This document shows, piece after piece, positions 35,493 through 43,818 of a stretch of 64,000 nucleotides of DNA (position 1 is its first letter; the number at the start of each line of letters is the position of its first letter). The notes beneath the pieces were generated by a model. The model was given only the letters and a program-made list of their open reading frames with translations, did not search any database and was not told the origin of the DNA. The position numbers and the translations under genes are program-made. This DNA is from Bacillus sp. BA3 (lineage in GTDB: Bacteria; Bacillota; Bacilli; Bacillales; DSM-1321). Location of the stretch: NCBI GenBank assembly GCA_002835675.1, contig PIZR01000003.1:62001-126000 (forward strand). Direction: 5' to 3'.

Positions 35493-36247
35493 CAATCTTT
35501 TTCTTCATCCACATAAGGATCATGCTCATATCGGGGCAAATCCCCAAATGAGGTTTGGATATTTTCTTCAAATAGTTCTTCCTTCAATTCTTCATATTGC
35601 GAGTTCGGATAAACCGTTATCTCTTTACCGTATATATCCACACCAACGAAATTTTCATAATTTTCGACATAGCCGACATTTTCCTCGGACTCCACATACA
35701 TATCTTCATAATCGTTTGGCGGATTTACAAAATCGGAAGGCGATTCAGATGTTCCATAACTGGCAACATCCTGCCAAGAATCCTCCGCGTCGTACGCAAC
35801 CGATTCGTGACGGTCGTCAAAATCAAACCTTCCAAACGGCGGTCCCAAAACTTCCTCTTCGACCGGCCGATTGTCCGAAGTTTCCTGTGATGGGGTATGC
35901 TCGACACAATAAGTCGTAGTAGGGATGGCGTTCAAACGTTCAAGAGGTATTTCCTTTGAACAAACCTGGCATTTTCCATAATCACCTGTCTTGATGGCAG
36001 AAAGCGCCCTTTCAATATCCCTTATTTCATCCCGATCATGCTCGGAAAGGGCCAAATCCTTTTCCCGTTCATATAACTCGGTTCCTTCATCTCCGGGATG
36101 ATTATCGTAACTCGATAACTCACCAGTCGAATCCTCCAAGCTTCTTCTTAAATCATAGTTGCCTGAATCATTTAATCGCTCTTCCAACTCTTGCTTCGTT
36201 TGCTGCAATTGCTGTTGAAATTCTTTAAGCTGCTGATTGGATAGCAT
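35492..36247 (-). CDS. yteA: YteA-type TraR/DksA zinc-finger sporulation protein
   Basis: 251 residues from the ATG at 36247 (AAAGG 9 bases upstream; an ATG three codons earlier overlaps the RBS). The N-terminal coiled coil (LKEFQQQLQQTKQELEERL) is followed by ELSSYDNHPGDEGTELYERE, a YteA hallmark, and a TraR/DksA zinc finger. The finger keeps CQVC and a later C-x-x-H (YCVEH) in place of the usual second Cys pair. The long acidic C-terminal part contains GVDIYGKEITVYPNS. Genes of this family are expressed under sporulation sigma factors; molecular role unclear. Confidence 0.87.
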   Translation of the reverse strand: MLSNQQLKEFQQQLQQTKQELEERLNDSGNYDLRRSLEDSTGELSSYDNHPGDEGTELYEREKDLALSEHDRDEIRDIERALSAIKTGDYGKCQVCSKEIPLERLNAIPTTTYCVEHTPSQETSDNRPVEEEVLGPPFGRFDFDDRHESVAYDAEDSWQDVASYGTSESPSDFVNPPNDYEDMYVESEENVGYVENYENFVGVDIYGKEITVYPNSQYEELKEELFEENIQTSFGDLPRYEHDPYVDEEKD

Positions 36248-36389
36248 GTGCAACATCCTTTCAAATCGTTCTTCCCTCTAGTATTTCTCTCTTCCCGCCA
36301 TTCCATAAAGGTACTTTTTTCCTTAGGAATAATTTAATTCAGATAACAGAAGCTAAATTAGAAATTTTAATTTCAAGGAGGGCTTCCAT

Positions 36390-37247
36390 TTGTATTTCTA
36401 TAAGGAAGATTTAATCAATATGATCGTTCCCGATAAGCCTGATCCGAATGCAGCAAAAGTACTTCAGGAAACACTTGGAGGGCAATTCGGTGAAATGCGG
36501 ACGATGATGCAGTATTCTTTCCAAAGCGCCAATTTCCGTGGCAAGGCTAAAAAATATCGTGATTTACTCCGTGGTGTTTTCTTGGAAGAAATCAGCCACG
36601 TTGAACTTGTCCAATCAACCATCAACCAGCTGCTGAATGGTGCTGGCGGGGATATGCCTGGAGATGTCGCTACCGACGGCGCCCCATTGGATGAAGTCAT
36701 CAAAGGCGGCGCAAACCCTCACCATTTCATCATCGGAGCAAAAGCCTCCCTACCTGTCGATGCTGGCGGCAATCCATGGAATGGATCATGGGTTTATGAT
36801 CACGGTAATCTTGTGGCAAACCTTTTGAACAATGTCATGCTTGAATCTACTGGTGTCCTGCAAAAGTCCAGGATTTATGAAATGAGTTCCAATAAAACAA
36901 TGCGCGAAACACTGGCATTTTTAATGGTTCGCGACAATGCCCACCAAAATGCATTTGCCAAGGCATTGGAAACACTTGGGGTCGACTGGGGGAAAATCTT
37001 CCCTGTACCTAATTATGATTTGAACAAATATCCTGAATGCCGCAAATATGTGGATTTAGGCTACCATAATGCCCAATTCAATTTCAGATTGGATCCAACT
37101 CAAATCGGCGATATTTTCAAAGGGGAAACACCGAGCCGAAATGGCGGAAACCTTGCTGTTACAGAGCCGCCAAAAGGATTCCCGGTACCTGAAATGCCGG
37201 ATATGCCAAATGAACATAGCCCTGGCTTGAGTGATTTGAACAATTAA
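36390..37247 (+). CDS. Manganese catalase (YdbD-like)
   Basis: 285 residues, four-helix-bundle di-manganese catalase that breaks down hydrogen peroxide. Metal ligands visible: Glu35 (GGQFGEMRTMMQY), Glu and His in FLEEISHVELV (about 67 and 70), the Glu in NVMLESTGVL, and His in VRDNAHQNAF. The C-terminal Pro-rich tail is typical. The start is TTG at 36390 with AAGGAGGG 7 bases before it. It resembles B. subtilis YdbD more than the shorter spore-coat CotJC. Divergent from yteA. Confidence 0.92.
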   Translation: MYFYKEDLINMIVPDKPDPNAAKVLQETLGGQFGEMRTMMQYSFQSANFRGKAKKYRDLLRGVFLEEISHVELVQSTINQLLNGAGGDMPGDVATDGAPLDEVIKGGANPHHFIIGAKASLPVDAGGNPWNGSWVYDHGNLVANLLNNVMLESTGVLQKSRIYEMSSNKTMRETLAFLMVRDNAHQNAFAKALETLGVDWGKIFPVPNYDLNKYPECRKYVDLGYHNAQFNFRLDPTQIGDIFKGETPSRNGGNLAVTEPPKGFPVPEMPDMPNEHSPGLSDLNN

Positions 37248-37289
37248 AAAAGAAGGCGAACACATCATACTGTGTTCGCCTTCTTTTTT
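37246..37289. terminator. Terminator between catalase and yvbH genes
   Basis: AAAAAAGAAGGCGAACACA...TGTGTTCGCCTTCTTTTTT long perfect stem. Overlaps both stop regions and works on both strands. Confidence 0.9.
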
Positions 37290-37902
37290 AATTATTGATA
37301 TATTTTTCAAAAACAAAGCCAAAATCTTTCACATGGTACTTTTTCCGGCTGTCCATCAACCATTCGAAAGCTGCGGAATTAATTTCCTTGAAGCTTGCAG
37401 CCATTTGGCTTCCATCAGTGCGAACCTGGTTCAAAGTGGAAGAAGCAAGGTTTACGCTTTGTTGGGCATATTGAAGGGCAAACTCATTCTCATGGCAAAT
37501 TTCCGATATTTTCACGAGTGATTTGAACAAGTCCTTTAATTCTTCTATGAATTTCTTATGAACATCAATGGAGAAAGTCTTTGCACCGATCGAAAATTTA
37601 ATTTCCGCATCCAAATCCACGGTCCCTGCGGTTTCAAGCGTGGCATTTGATATAGTATACTGGCTGTAGCTATATCTTGTAAGTGTACGCTTTTTGCTTA
37701 TCGCACTAGTGCCGTCCAAATGTATGAACGCTTGATTCGTGAAACAGTACTCATCCGTTTTTGATTTAATCAGGAAATAAATTTTTTCCCCATCTTCATG
37801 CATGATATAGTCATCTGCATCTACCTTGTCATAATCAGCAGGACTAATCACACTTCCAATATCACTAAGACCAAGGGCATCTGCCGCCATTTTCTTGAAC
37901 AT
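37288..37902 (-). CDS. yvbH: YvbH-like PH-domain protein
   Basis: 204 residues from the ATG at 37902 (AGGGGG 6 bases upstream). An N-terminal bacterial PH domain (about 1-120: KIYFLIKSKTDEYCFTNQAF, TRYSYSQYTIS) is followed by the YvbH-like oligomerisation helices (KKFIEELKDLFKSLVKISEI, QQSVNLASSTLN). Function unknown; the fold suggests a ring-forming cytoplasmic protein. Single-gene unit with terminator. Confidence 0.85.
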   Translation of the reverse strand: MFKKMAADALGLSDIGSVISPADYDKVDADDYIMHEDGEKIYFLIKSKTDEYCFTNQAFIHLDGTSAISKKRTLTRYSYSQYTISNATLETAGTVDLDAEIKFSIGAKTFSIDVHKKFIEELKDLFKSLVKISEICHENEFALQYAQQSVNLASSTLNQVRTDGSQMAASFKEINSAAFEWLMDSRKKYHVKDFGFVFEKYINN

Positions 37903-37942
37903 CCCTATTCCCCCTATCAATATCCAGGTGAATTACACCTTT

Positions 37943-38419
37943 TTATAAGTATTTCTCCAGTATTATCTCGTCTCGGATCGGAATTCCATCAAAACTGTAA
38001 AATGGAATCTCCGGCTTGATTTTCCGTGATTCTTCCACGGCATTTTTTACGACTTCCGATATGACATAACCACGCTTTTGAAAAAACTTCAATGCCTTTA
38101 AATTATCGTTCGTTGTAATCGCTTTAATAGTATGGCAATTTTTTTCCTTAGCGATATTTTCCATCACATAAAGCAATGATGAGCCAACACCTTGATTCTC
38201 ATGCTCACTGTTCAAAGAGATGATCTGACATACATGGTCGGATAATTTGTAAGTTCCCAACCCCGTGATTTTTTCATTCTCGTCCATTACCCCAAAGCCC
38301 TCAAGTTCCGCATAATGAAACAAGCCTCTTGAAAAAACGACTTGGGTCGTCTCCCAGTGCTGAATGAAAAAATCCTTGACCGTATCTGCCGCAATCATTC
38401 TTTTAGCTACGATTTGCAT
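37943..38419 (-). CDS. GNAT family N-acetyltransferase
   Basis: 158 residues, single GNAT domain. The acetyl-CoA loop is SLNSEHENQGVGSSLLYVM near residue 70, followed by TIKAITTNDNLKALKFFQKR, the usual motif B. The resemblance is to YvbK-like acetyltransferases; substrate unknown. ATG at 38419 is taken as start, with GGGGG about 11 bases upstream; TTG two codons earlier would have better spacing and is a real alternative. It lies 40 bp upstream of yvbH on the same strand and may share its transcript. Confidence 0.83.
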   Translation of the reverse strand: MQIVAKRMIAADTVKDFFIQHWETTQVVFSRGLFHYAELEGFGVMDENEKITGLGTYKLSDHVCQIISLNSEHENQGVGSSLLYVMENIAKEKNCHTIKAITTNDNLKALKFFQKRGYVISEVVKNAVEESRKIKPEIPFYSFDGIPIRDEIILEKYL

Positions 38420-38590
38420 AACCAATTACGCCCCCAAAATTTCTCTCTATGCTTATAGTATAAAATGCTTATGCTGATAAGGGAACATTTAATTCTTTAC
38501 GCCCTTCTAACAAAACATAATACCATTCATATTCAGATAATCAATATTCAAAAAACGGGGCACCCTAGTGATGCACGGCATCTTCCGGGT

Positions 38591-38815
38591 TCAAGAGATG
38601 GTATCATCCTTTAAACGCTGGTTCCTTTTGGTGACCTCATCTTCGAATTGCTTCGTTTTCATTTCTTCCTTCTTTGAATATCTTATAATTGCCCTCATCG
38701 TAAAAACGGCTGCCACTAAAAAAATGAAGCAAGTTATACCAGCTGAGATATATTCAGTCTTATCTTCCGGAAAGTAAAGAAACAAACCTAGTAAAGCATG
38801 ATTGAGAAAATCCAT
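38591..38815 (-). CDS. Small membrane protein, unknown
   Basis: 74 residues from the ATG at 38815 (AAGG 9 bases upstream; earlier in-frame ATGs lack spacing). Two hydrophobic helices (ALLGLFLYF and ITCFIFLVAAVFTMRAII) are followed by a charged tail (KKEEMKTKQFEDEVTKRNQRL) that probably lies in the cytoplasm. No family recognised. Coding character is supported by the RBS and the membrane-plus-charged-tail layout only. Confidence 0.6.
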   Translation of the reverse strand: MDFLNHALLGLFLYFPEDKTEYISAGITCFIFLVAAVFTMRAIIRYSKKEEMKTKQFEDEVTKRNQRLKDDTIS

Positions 38816-38910
38816 CCGATACATCCTTCCTGATAGGGAATTAAACTGCATTATCCCATTATATCAATTACCAGAACAATCCACTAGTGGGCTTAATCCA
38901 CTAAACCCCG

Positions 38911-38948
38911 AAAAAAAAGAGAGGCACTGAGCCCCTCGCTTCTCTTTT
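38911..38948 (-). terminator. Terminator of ppiB
   Basis: AAAAGAGAGG...TCTCTTTT with an inner GGC/GCC pair. On the minus strand it ends in eight T residues directly behind the ppiB stop. Confidence 0.75.
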
Positions 38949-38950
38949 AT

Positions 38951-39541
38951 TTATAAAATGGTGATCCCTTTTATGACCACGTCCACTGCAGGCTTGTCTC
39001 CCGCAACTGTCTCCACGTTAGCAATCGTATCAACAACGTCCATGCCTTCGACCACTTGTCCAAAGACAGAGTGTTTATGATCCAGCCATGGTGTGCCGCC
39101 TTGCTCCATATAAGCACTGATGATTTCTTCCGGATAACCGGCTTGCTTCATTTGCTCACCCATCCTGCTGTCTACATGCTGGGCTTGTACGACGAAGAAT
39201 TGGCTGCCGTTTGTTCCCGGGCCTGCATTTGCCATGGAAAGAGCTCCGCGCAAATTGAATAATTGCATGGAGAACTCGTCCTCAAATGGAGTTCCCCAGA
39301 TACTTTCTCCACCCATTCCAGTGCCTGTCGGATCTCCGCCTTGTAGCATGAAATCCTTGATGACACGGTGAAAGATGATTCCTTCGTAATAACCGTTTTC
39401 AGCATGTGTCAAGAAATTCTCCACTGTCTTCGGAGCCAGTTCAGGGAATAGTTTAATTTTAATATCGCCCATCGTCGTTTGCATGATGACCGCTTTTTCA
39501 TTTTCCAAAACTTCACTTGTTAATTGTGGAAAGTTTGTCAT
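38951..39541 (-). CDS. ppiB: Peptidyl-prolyl cis-trans isomerase (cyclophilin)
   Basis: 196 residues, cyclophilin fold. Speeds proline isomerisation during protein folding in the cytoplasm. Catalytic and ligand residues are in the motifs [21 protein letters not shown] (Arg), [19 protein letters not shown] (Phe, Gln) and [15 protein letters not shown] (the usual Trp is absent). It is longer than B. subtilis PpiB (143 residues) because of an extra N-terminal segment and the insert [18 protein letters not shown], a form seen in other Firmicutes. RBS GAGG. Confidence 0.93.
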   Translation of the reverse strand: MTNFPQLTSEVLENEKAVIMQTTMGDIKIKLFPELAPKTVENFLTHAENGYYEGIIFHRVIKDFMLQGGDPTGTGMGGESIWGTPFEDEFSMQLFNLRGALSMANAGPGTNGSQFFVVQAQHVDSRMGEQMKQAGYPEEIISAYMEQGGTPWLDHKHSVFGQVVEGMDVVDTIANVETVAGDKPAVDVVIKGITIL

Positions 39542-39719
39542 TGTTCATAACCTCTTTCTTTTTAAAATTAAATGGCATGAAACACCATTTTTCATCTTCA
39601 TTTGTACACTTTACACGATTTTCATAAAAAAAGCATCTTTACGAAATTGAACAAATTCGCTGTGAAAAATCGTCGTTCTTATGTATCATGAAGGAAGTTA
39701 AAAGAAAGGTGGTAGGGAA

Positions 39720-40106
39720 ATGTCAGAACAGGATTTTAAAATCGGCGATAAGGTTACCGCCATATATAAAACTGGAAAATACATCGGGGAAGTCACCGAT
39801 ATCAGACCTGCTGCATATCTTGTTAAAGTGTTGGCTGTCTTGAAGCATCCCATGCAGGGAGATCTTCATAACCCGAAGCAAACGGAAGTGTCCATGTTCC
39901 ATCAGCGGCGTGCTCTAGCTTATCGGGAGCAAACCAATGTACCAAAGAATATGGTCAGGAACTTTAATGAGGAGATTCCTGAGTATAAGGAATCCTTAAG
40001 AGAAGCTGTTGAGAAAATGAAAGGCACTTTAAGCGAAGTCCAAACAGAATGGAATGATAAAAGCTTACAGTTGCTTGAAGATCTAGAGACGGATTATTTT
40101 AAATAA
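39720..40106 (+). CDS. kapB: Kinase-associated protein KapB
   Basis: 128 residues, same length as B. subtilis KapB. Diagnostic stretches: GDKVTAIYKTGKYIGEVTDI near residue 9, YLVKVLAVLKHPMQGDLHNP near residue 34, and FHQRRALAYREQTNVP. The N-terminal part is an SH3-like barrel. KapB is needed for signalling by the sporulation kinase KinB. It is called a lipoprotein in the literature, but no signal peptide or lipobox is visible here. In B. subtilis kinB precedes kapB; here the upstream neighbour is ppiB on the other strand. RBS AAAGGTGG. Confidence 0.92.
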   Translation: MSEQDFKIGDKVTAIYKTGKYIGEVTDIRPAAYLVKVLAVLKHPMQGDLHNPKQTEVSMFHQRRALAYREQTNVPKNMVRNFNEEIPEYKESLREAVEKMKGTLSEVQTEWNDKSLQLLEDLETDYFK

Positions 40107-40114
40107 AGCATGAT

Positions 40115-40150
40115 AAAAGCCAAATCAGTAGTATATGATTTGGCTTTTAT
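40115..40150. terminator. Terminator between kapB and kapD
   Basis: AAAAGCCAAATCA...TGATTTGGCTTTT perfect 13-bp stem. It overlaps the kapD stop and works on both strands. Confidence 0.9.
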
Positions 40151-40770
40151 AACGCTAAATGATTCAATACTTTTGATAAATCAATGCGATCGCCAATTGT
40201 CGTCGGTTCATGATTTTTCATATAACTTTTATCTTTCTCCACTAACTTAAAGATATTATATGTCGTAATCGCATCATCCAGCGCCCGGTGATGCTTGCCT
40301 GTCCCTTCTTTGCCATAGGCCTGTACAGCTTTCCAAAGCCCGGTTTGATTTTGATCACCGAAAAAGCGTTTATACTCCAGGCAAAGATCACTTTGTTTCC
40401 CTGAAAAAGGGAAATCCAATCCTGCTTTCTGACAGTTCTGGCGAAGTACCTTCATGTCCATATTTCCCCAGGTAACAATCGTCGTCGGGTGCTGCTCATC
40501 TATTTTCTTCAATAAATTAACCAGCTCTTCAAATGAAATCCCCTGGTCCACCTGATCCTGGGTAATGTTCAAGAACTTTTTGCATCTTCCCGTTAAAACT
40601 GGAAATTTCATTGGGTTAACAAAAGATGAGAATTGTTCCTGAATGGTCTCATTAATGACGGTGACTAAGCCCACCTCAATGATTTCCGGATAAAACCCTA
40701 CTGGATTGGCTTTTCCTTCCGGCATCGTAAATTCAAAATCAATGAATACATATTGCTGTTGTTCCTCCAT
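40147..40770 (-). CDS. kapD: KapD, DEDDh 3'-5' exonuclease-like sporulation inhibitor
   Basis: 207 residues from the ATG at 40770 (AAGGGGG upstream); the open frame extends further but without an RBS. Exonuclease fold with all acidic motifs: FIDFEFTMPEG (first D and E), TWGNMDMKVLR (second D), and HHRALDDAITT (His and last D). B. subtilis KapD inhibits the KinA pathway to sporulation; the domain suggests action on RNA. Neighbours kapB and pbpD are as in B. subtilis. Confidence 0.92.
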   Translation of the reverse strand: MEEQQQYVFIDFEFTMPEGKANPVGFYPEIIEVGLVTVINETIQEQFSSFVNPMKFPVLTGRCKKFLNITQDQVDQGISFEELVNLLKKIDEQHPTTIVTWGNMDMKVLRQNCQKAGLDFPFSGKQSDLCLEYKRFFGDQNQTGLWKAVQAYGKEGTGKHHRALDDAITTYNIFKLVEKDKSYMKNHEPTTIGDRIDLSKVLNHLAL

Positions 40771-41030
40771 TTTTATGACCCCCTTCATATTCGTGACATC
40801 AACATATAAACAAAAAATGGTTTTTTTCTCATAGACTATTATAACAGAAGATTTAGAAAGTTTTTCGTAACACACCATCTGGATAGCTATTGCCGTCATA
40901 CCTAATTTATCCAAAACTATTTATTGTCTACCTTATTTGGATTATGATGGATGAATGAATCAAAAGTACCGTTTTTTCATTCCTTCAATCCTAGGACATA
41001 CTAAAAATATATTAGTTAGGAAGTTGAACT

Positions 41031-42890
41031 ATGCGCACGTATCTTGGTTATATCACGATTTTCCTCTTGATTCCCGTCTTGATCCTTTTCATTTTCCTTT
41101 CCTATCAGGAGTGGTCCTTAGCGCAATCTCCCTATCATGTACTCGACGAGCGAATTCCCATTGAATCGATAGAACTGGCTCAGGATAGTTACATAAAGGC
41201 CGCAAATGGAAAGGTCATCAGTGAAATTTCCACTGGTGAGAAACGGACTTACCTTAAACTTGAAGACATCCCCCTATTCCTGGAAAATCTATTCATCGTT
41301 ACAGAGGATCAGAAATTTTATGATCATGCAGGCGTTGACCTATCCGGCATAAGCAGGGCGCTTCTTATCAATTCGCAAAATAAAACAATCGAACAAGGCG
41401 GCAGTACCATTACCCAGCAACTGGCCAGGAATGTTTATCTTTCACATGATAGGACGTATAACCGAAAACTCAGTGAACTCATTTACGCCTATCAGATAGA
41501 GCGAAAAAAATCAAAACCGGAAATCATGGAGCTGTATTTGAATGCCATATATTTCAGTAATGGAGCTTATGGAATCGAAGCTGCTTCCCAATATTATTTC
41601 AGTAAAGCGACTGAAGAGTTATCCAAGGCGGAACTTGCCTTCCTGGCCGCAATCCCTAATAATCCGGAAAACTATAACCCTCTTAAACATTTCGATGAGA
41701 CGAAAAAGCGCCAGGAAAGATTACTGAAACAAATGGTGGCCGAAGGTGATTTAGAGCAGGCCGAGTACGAGAAGCTTATCAAAAGTACGATTAAATTAGA
41801 CTTGTCCACCCCGGTCGACTTATATCCCGATTATGTGGCATATGTTCATCAGGAATTGAAAAACCTGGTGGCATCCTCCGAGGGTCTTGATAAATCTCTG
41901 CAAAGCCCTGAAGTCGCCATCCGTAAGAAAGCGGAAGCTGAGCTGGATAAAAAGGTCAAAAAGCTTTTGAATTCCGGTGTAACCATCCATACCGCACTCG
42001 ATACCAAGCTGCAATCACAGTCAAAGACTGCCTTACAATCAAAAATCGGTGTCAATGATATCGAGGGAGCTTTAGTGGTTATACAGCATCATACGCACGA
42101 GCTTGTCTCTTTGATTGGGGGAAAAGATTATAAAATAAATTCTTTCAACCGTGCATACCAAAGCTCTAGGCAGCCAGGATCAGCCATTAAGCCGCTTCTC
42201 GATTATGCTCCCTATTTGGAGGAAACGGATGCTGACATCAATCAGCTAGTTAGCGGTGCAAGCTATTGCAGCAATAGCTATTGTCCAAAGAATTATAGCG
42301 GTGACAGCTACGGGATGGTCACACTAAGAACTGCCTTCGCTCAGTCCTATAATACACCCGCCATTAGAATTTTTGAAAAGACGGGGGTGGAAACGAGTTT
42401 CAAGTACCTCGATGCTTTCGACTTTAAAAAGGTGAGCAACAAAGACCACCATACGAGTTCGGCCATAGGTGGATTCGAATATGGCATGAGTCCCCTTGAA
42501 CTGACAAATGCCTATACTTCCTTCAATGACGGAAACTATCAGCCAGCCCGCGCCATTATTAAAGTCACCGATCAAGAAGGTAAGGTCCTTTATAAATGGA
42601 AAGACCGCCCCAAGGAAATTTGGAGCCAAAGCACCGTAGCCAAGATGCGGCAGCTGCTCCATGAAACGATCATTTCCGGGACAGCCCGCAAAGCCTACTT
42701 TCCTACAGAATATGTCGGCGGTAAAACCGGTACGACCAATGATGTGAAAGACTTGTGGTTTGTCGGCCTGACAGCAAACTATACAACGGGGGTTTGGATT
42801 GGAAGGGACAAGCCATCCAATCTACAATCCATTTATTCACATACACCCCATGTATTGATTTGGAAAGATATCAGCCAGACTGCCGAGTGA
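41031..42890 (+). CDS. pbpD: Class A penicillin-binding protein 4 (PbpD)
   Basis: 619 residues. N-terminal membrane anchor (6-27), then a glycosyltransferase 51 domain with EDQKFYDHAGVD (catalytic Glu near 88) and GGSTITQQLARNVYL. The transpeptidase domain has SRQPGSAIKP (active Ser), SYNTP and GGKTGTTND. Both peptidoglycan polymerisation and cross-linking activities look intact. The two cysteines in SYCSNSYCPKN near residue 413 could form an outside disulfide. Length is close to B. subtilis PbpD. AGGAAG precedes the ATG. Divergent from kapD; terminator directly behind. Confidence 0.94.
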   Translation: MRTYLGYITIFLLIPVLILFIFLSYQEWSLAQSPYHVLDERIPIESIELAQDSYIKAANGKVISEISTGEKRTYLKLEDIPLFLENLFIVTEDQKFYDHAGVDLSGISRALLINSQNKTIEQGGSTITQQLARNVYLSHDRTYNRKLSELIYAYQIERKKSKPEIMELYLNAIYFSNGAYGIEAASQYYFSKATEELSKAELAFLAAIPNNPENYNPLKHFDETKKRQERLLKQMVAEGDLEQAEYEKLIKSTIKLDLSTPVDLYPDYVAYVHQELKNLVASSEGLDKSLQSPEVAIRKKAEAELDKKVKKLLNSGVTIHTALDTKLQSQSKTALQSKIGVNDIEGALVVIQHHTHELVSLIGGKDYKINSFNRAYQSSRQPGSAIKPLLDYAPYLEETDADINQLVSGASYCSNSYCPKNYSGDSYGMVTLRTAFAQSYNTPAIRIFEKTGVETSFKYLDAFDFKKVSNKDHHTSSAIGGFEYGMSPLELTNAYTSFNDGNYQPARAIIKVTDQEGKVLYKWKDRPKEIWSQSTVAKMRQLLHETIISGTARKAYFPTEYVGGKTGTTNDVKDLWFVGLTANYTTGVWIGRDKPSNLQSIYSHTPHVLIWKDISQTAE

Positions 42891-42926
42891 AAAAAGAAGG
42901 TGCCGCAATGGCACCTTCTTTTTTAT
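42891..42926. terminator. Terminator between pbpD and yufK
   Basis: AAAAAGAAGGTGCC GCAAT GGCACCTTCTTTTT, starting right after the pbpD stop. Symmetrical tracts let it serve yufK too. Confidence 0.92.
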
Positions 42927-42928
42927 GG

Positions 42929-43486
42929 CTATATGGGAAGGCTTGCAATGACGCTGTTATAAAGCTTCAATCCTGCATAAGTGACTATTGAAATCAGTGC
43001 CGTCCAAACGAAGATTGGAAAGAAAACCAATCCCACTAACCTCGACAAGTTCAGGCTCGGGCTTAACTTATTGACAAAATAAATTAAAGCAACGACATTC
43101 GTTGCGATAAAGATGGACCCAAGCCCGATGATGAATTGAACACTGAACAATGAACAGGCACCGCCAATCACATATATGACAGACCCCTTTCTTACACTGT
43201 TCAGGGCTTTACCTTCGGAATCCATGGAAAAGAATAATAAAGACAGCTCCAATACCGTATCGGAGATCAGCTTCAATGCGGCAAAAACCATAAAGAATAA
43301 TAAGAGCAATACGATCAGCAGCGCCAGCTTAATGCCGGTTTCAGAAAAAAACTCCAGCATCCCTTGGTAGATTCCCAAATTCCCAAATAAAGAGAGCATT
43401 TGCATTTCCCCATAAATGGCAAAGGAGAGGCTGAATAGTAGAATTGAAATGATTGGTAAATAGCTAAGTAAATATGTGTTTTTCAT
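42929..43486 (-). CDS. yufK: YufK-like membrane protein (DUF5366 type)
   Basis: 185 residues from the ATG at 43486 (GGAG 5 bases upstream). Five or six hydrophobic segments, beginning MKNTYLLSYLPIISILLFSL, with a central cytoplasmic loop (SMDSEGKALNSVRKGS). No catalytic motif. The yufK identity rests on the N-terminal sequence, the length and the position next to pbpD and the mrp operon. Function unknown. Confidence 0.75.
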   Translation of the reverse strand: MKNTYLLSYLPIISILLFSLSFAIYGEMQMLSLFGNLGIYQGMLEFFSETGIKLALLIVLLLLFFMVFAALKLISDTVLELSLLFFSMDSEGKALNSVRKGSVIYVIGGACSLFSVQFIIGLGSIFIATNVVALIYFVNKLSPSLNLSRLVGLVFFPIFVWTALISIVTYAGLKLYNSVIASLPI

Positions 43487-43818
43487 GATTTCTCCATCCA
43501 CGCGTCTTTTATCCTATATTATGCAAGATAATCCATCATTTCACAATGAATACTCTACTAATTCACCCTGGAAAAACTTTTTTCAATAAATTTTTCAGGA
43601 CGGTTTCCCCTCCTTTTCTACCTATATATAAAACATCATTCAAGTTGGCCTTCACCGTTTTTAATGCCATGCAAACCCACATAAATTGCGTTATACTTTT
43701 AAGCGAGACAAGCATTCGATAATAAAATACATATTCAACGAAGATTTCCTAACGTCTAGGATTGCGCGAAAAAAGCATAATAAGACGACTGACTTCGTTT
43801 TAAAAAAGGGGGGAGTTT
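43487..43818. other. Leader region of the mrp operon
   Basis: 332 bp between yufK and mrpA, divergent. AT-rich. A TATACT at about 43691 could be a -10 but lacks a good -35. No ORF with an RBS other than mrpA itself (AAAAAGGGGGGAG). No riboswitch-like structure that I can defend. Confidence 0.5.

Noticed and set aside
35597-35890. Plus-strand frames opposite yteA
   Set aside because: They are shadows of yteA, which has a zinc-finger motif, an RBS and a family match.
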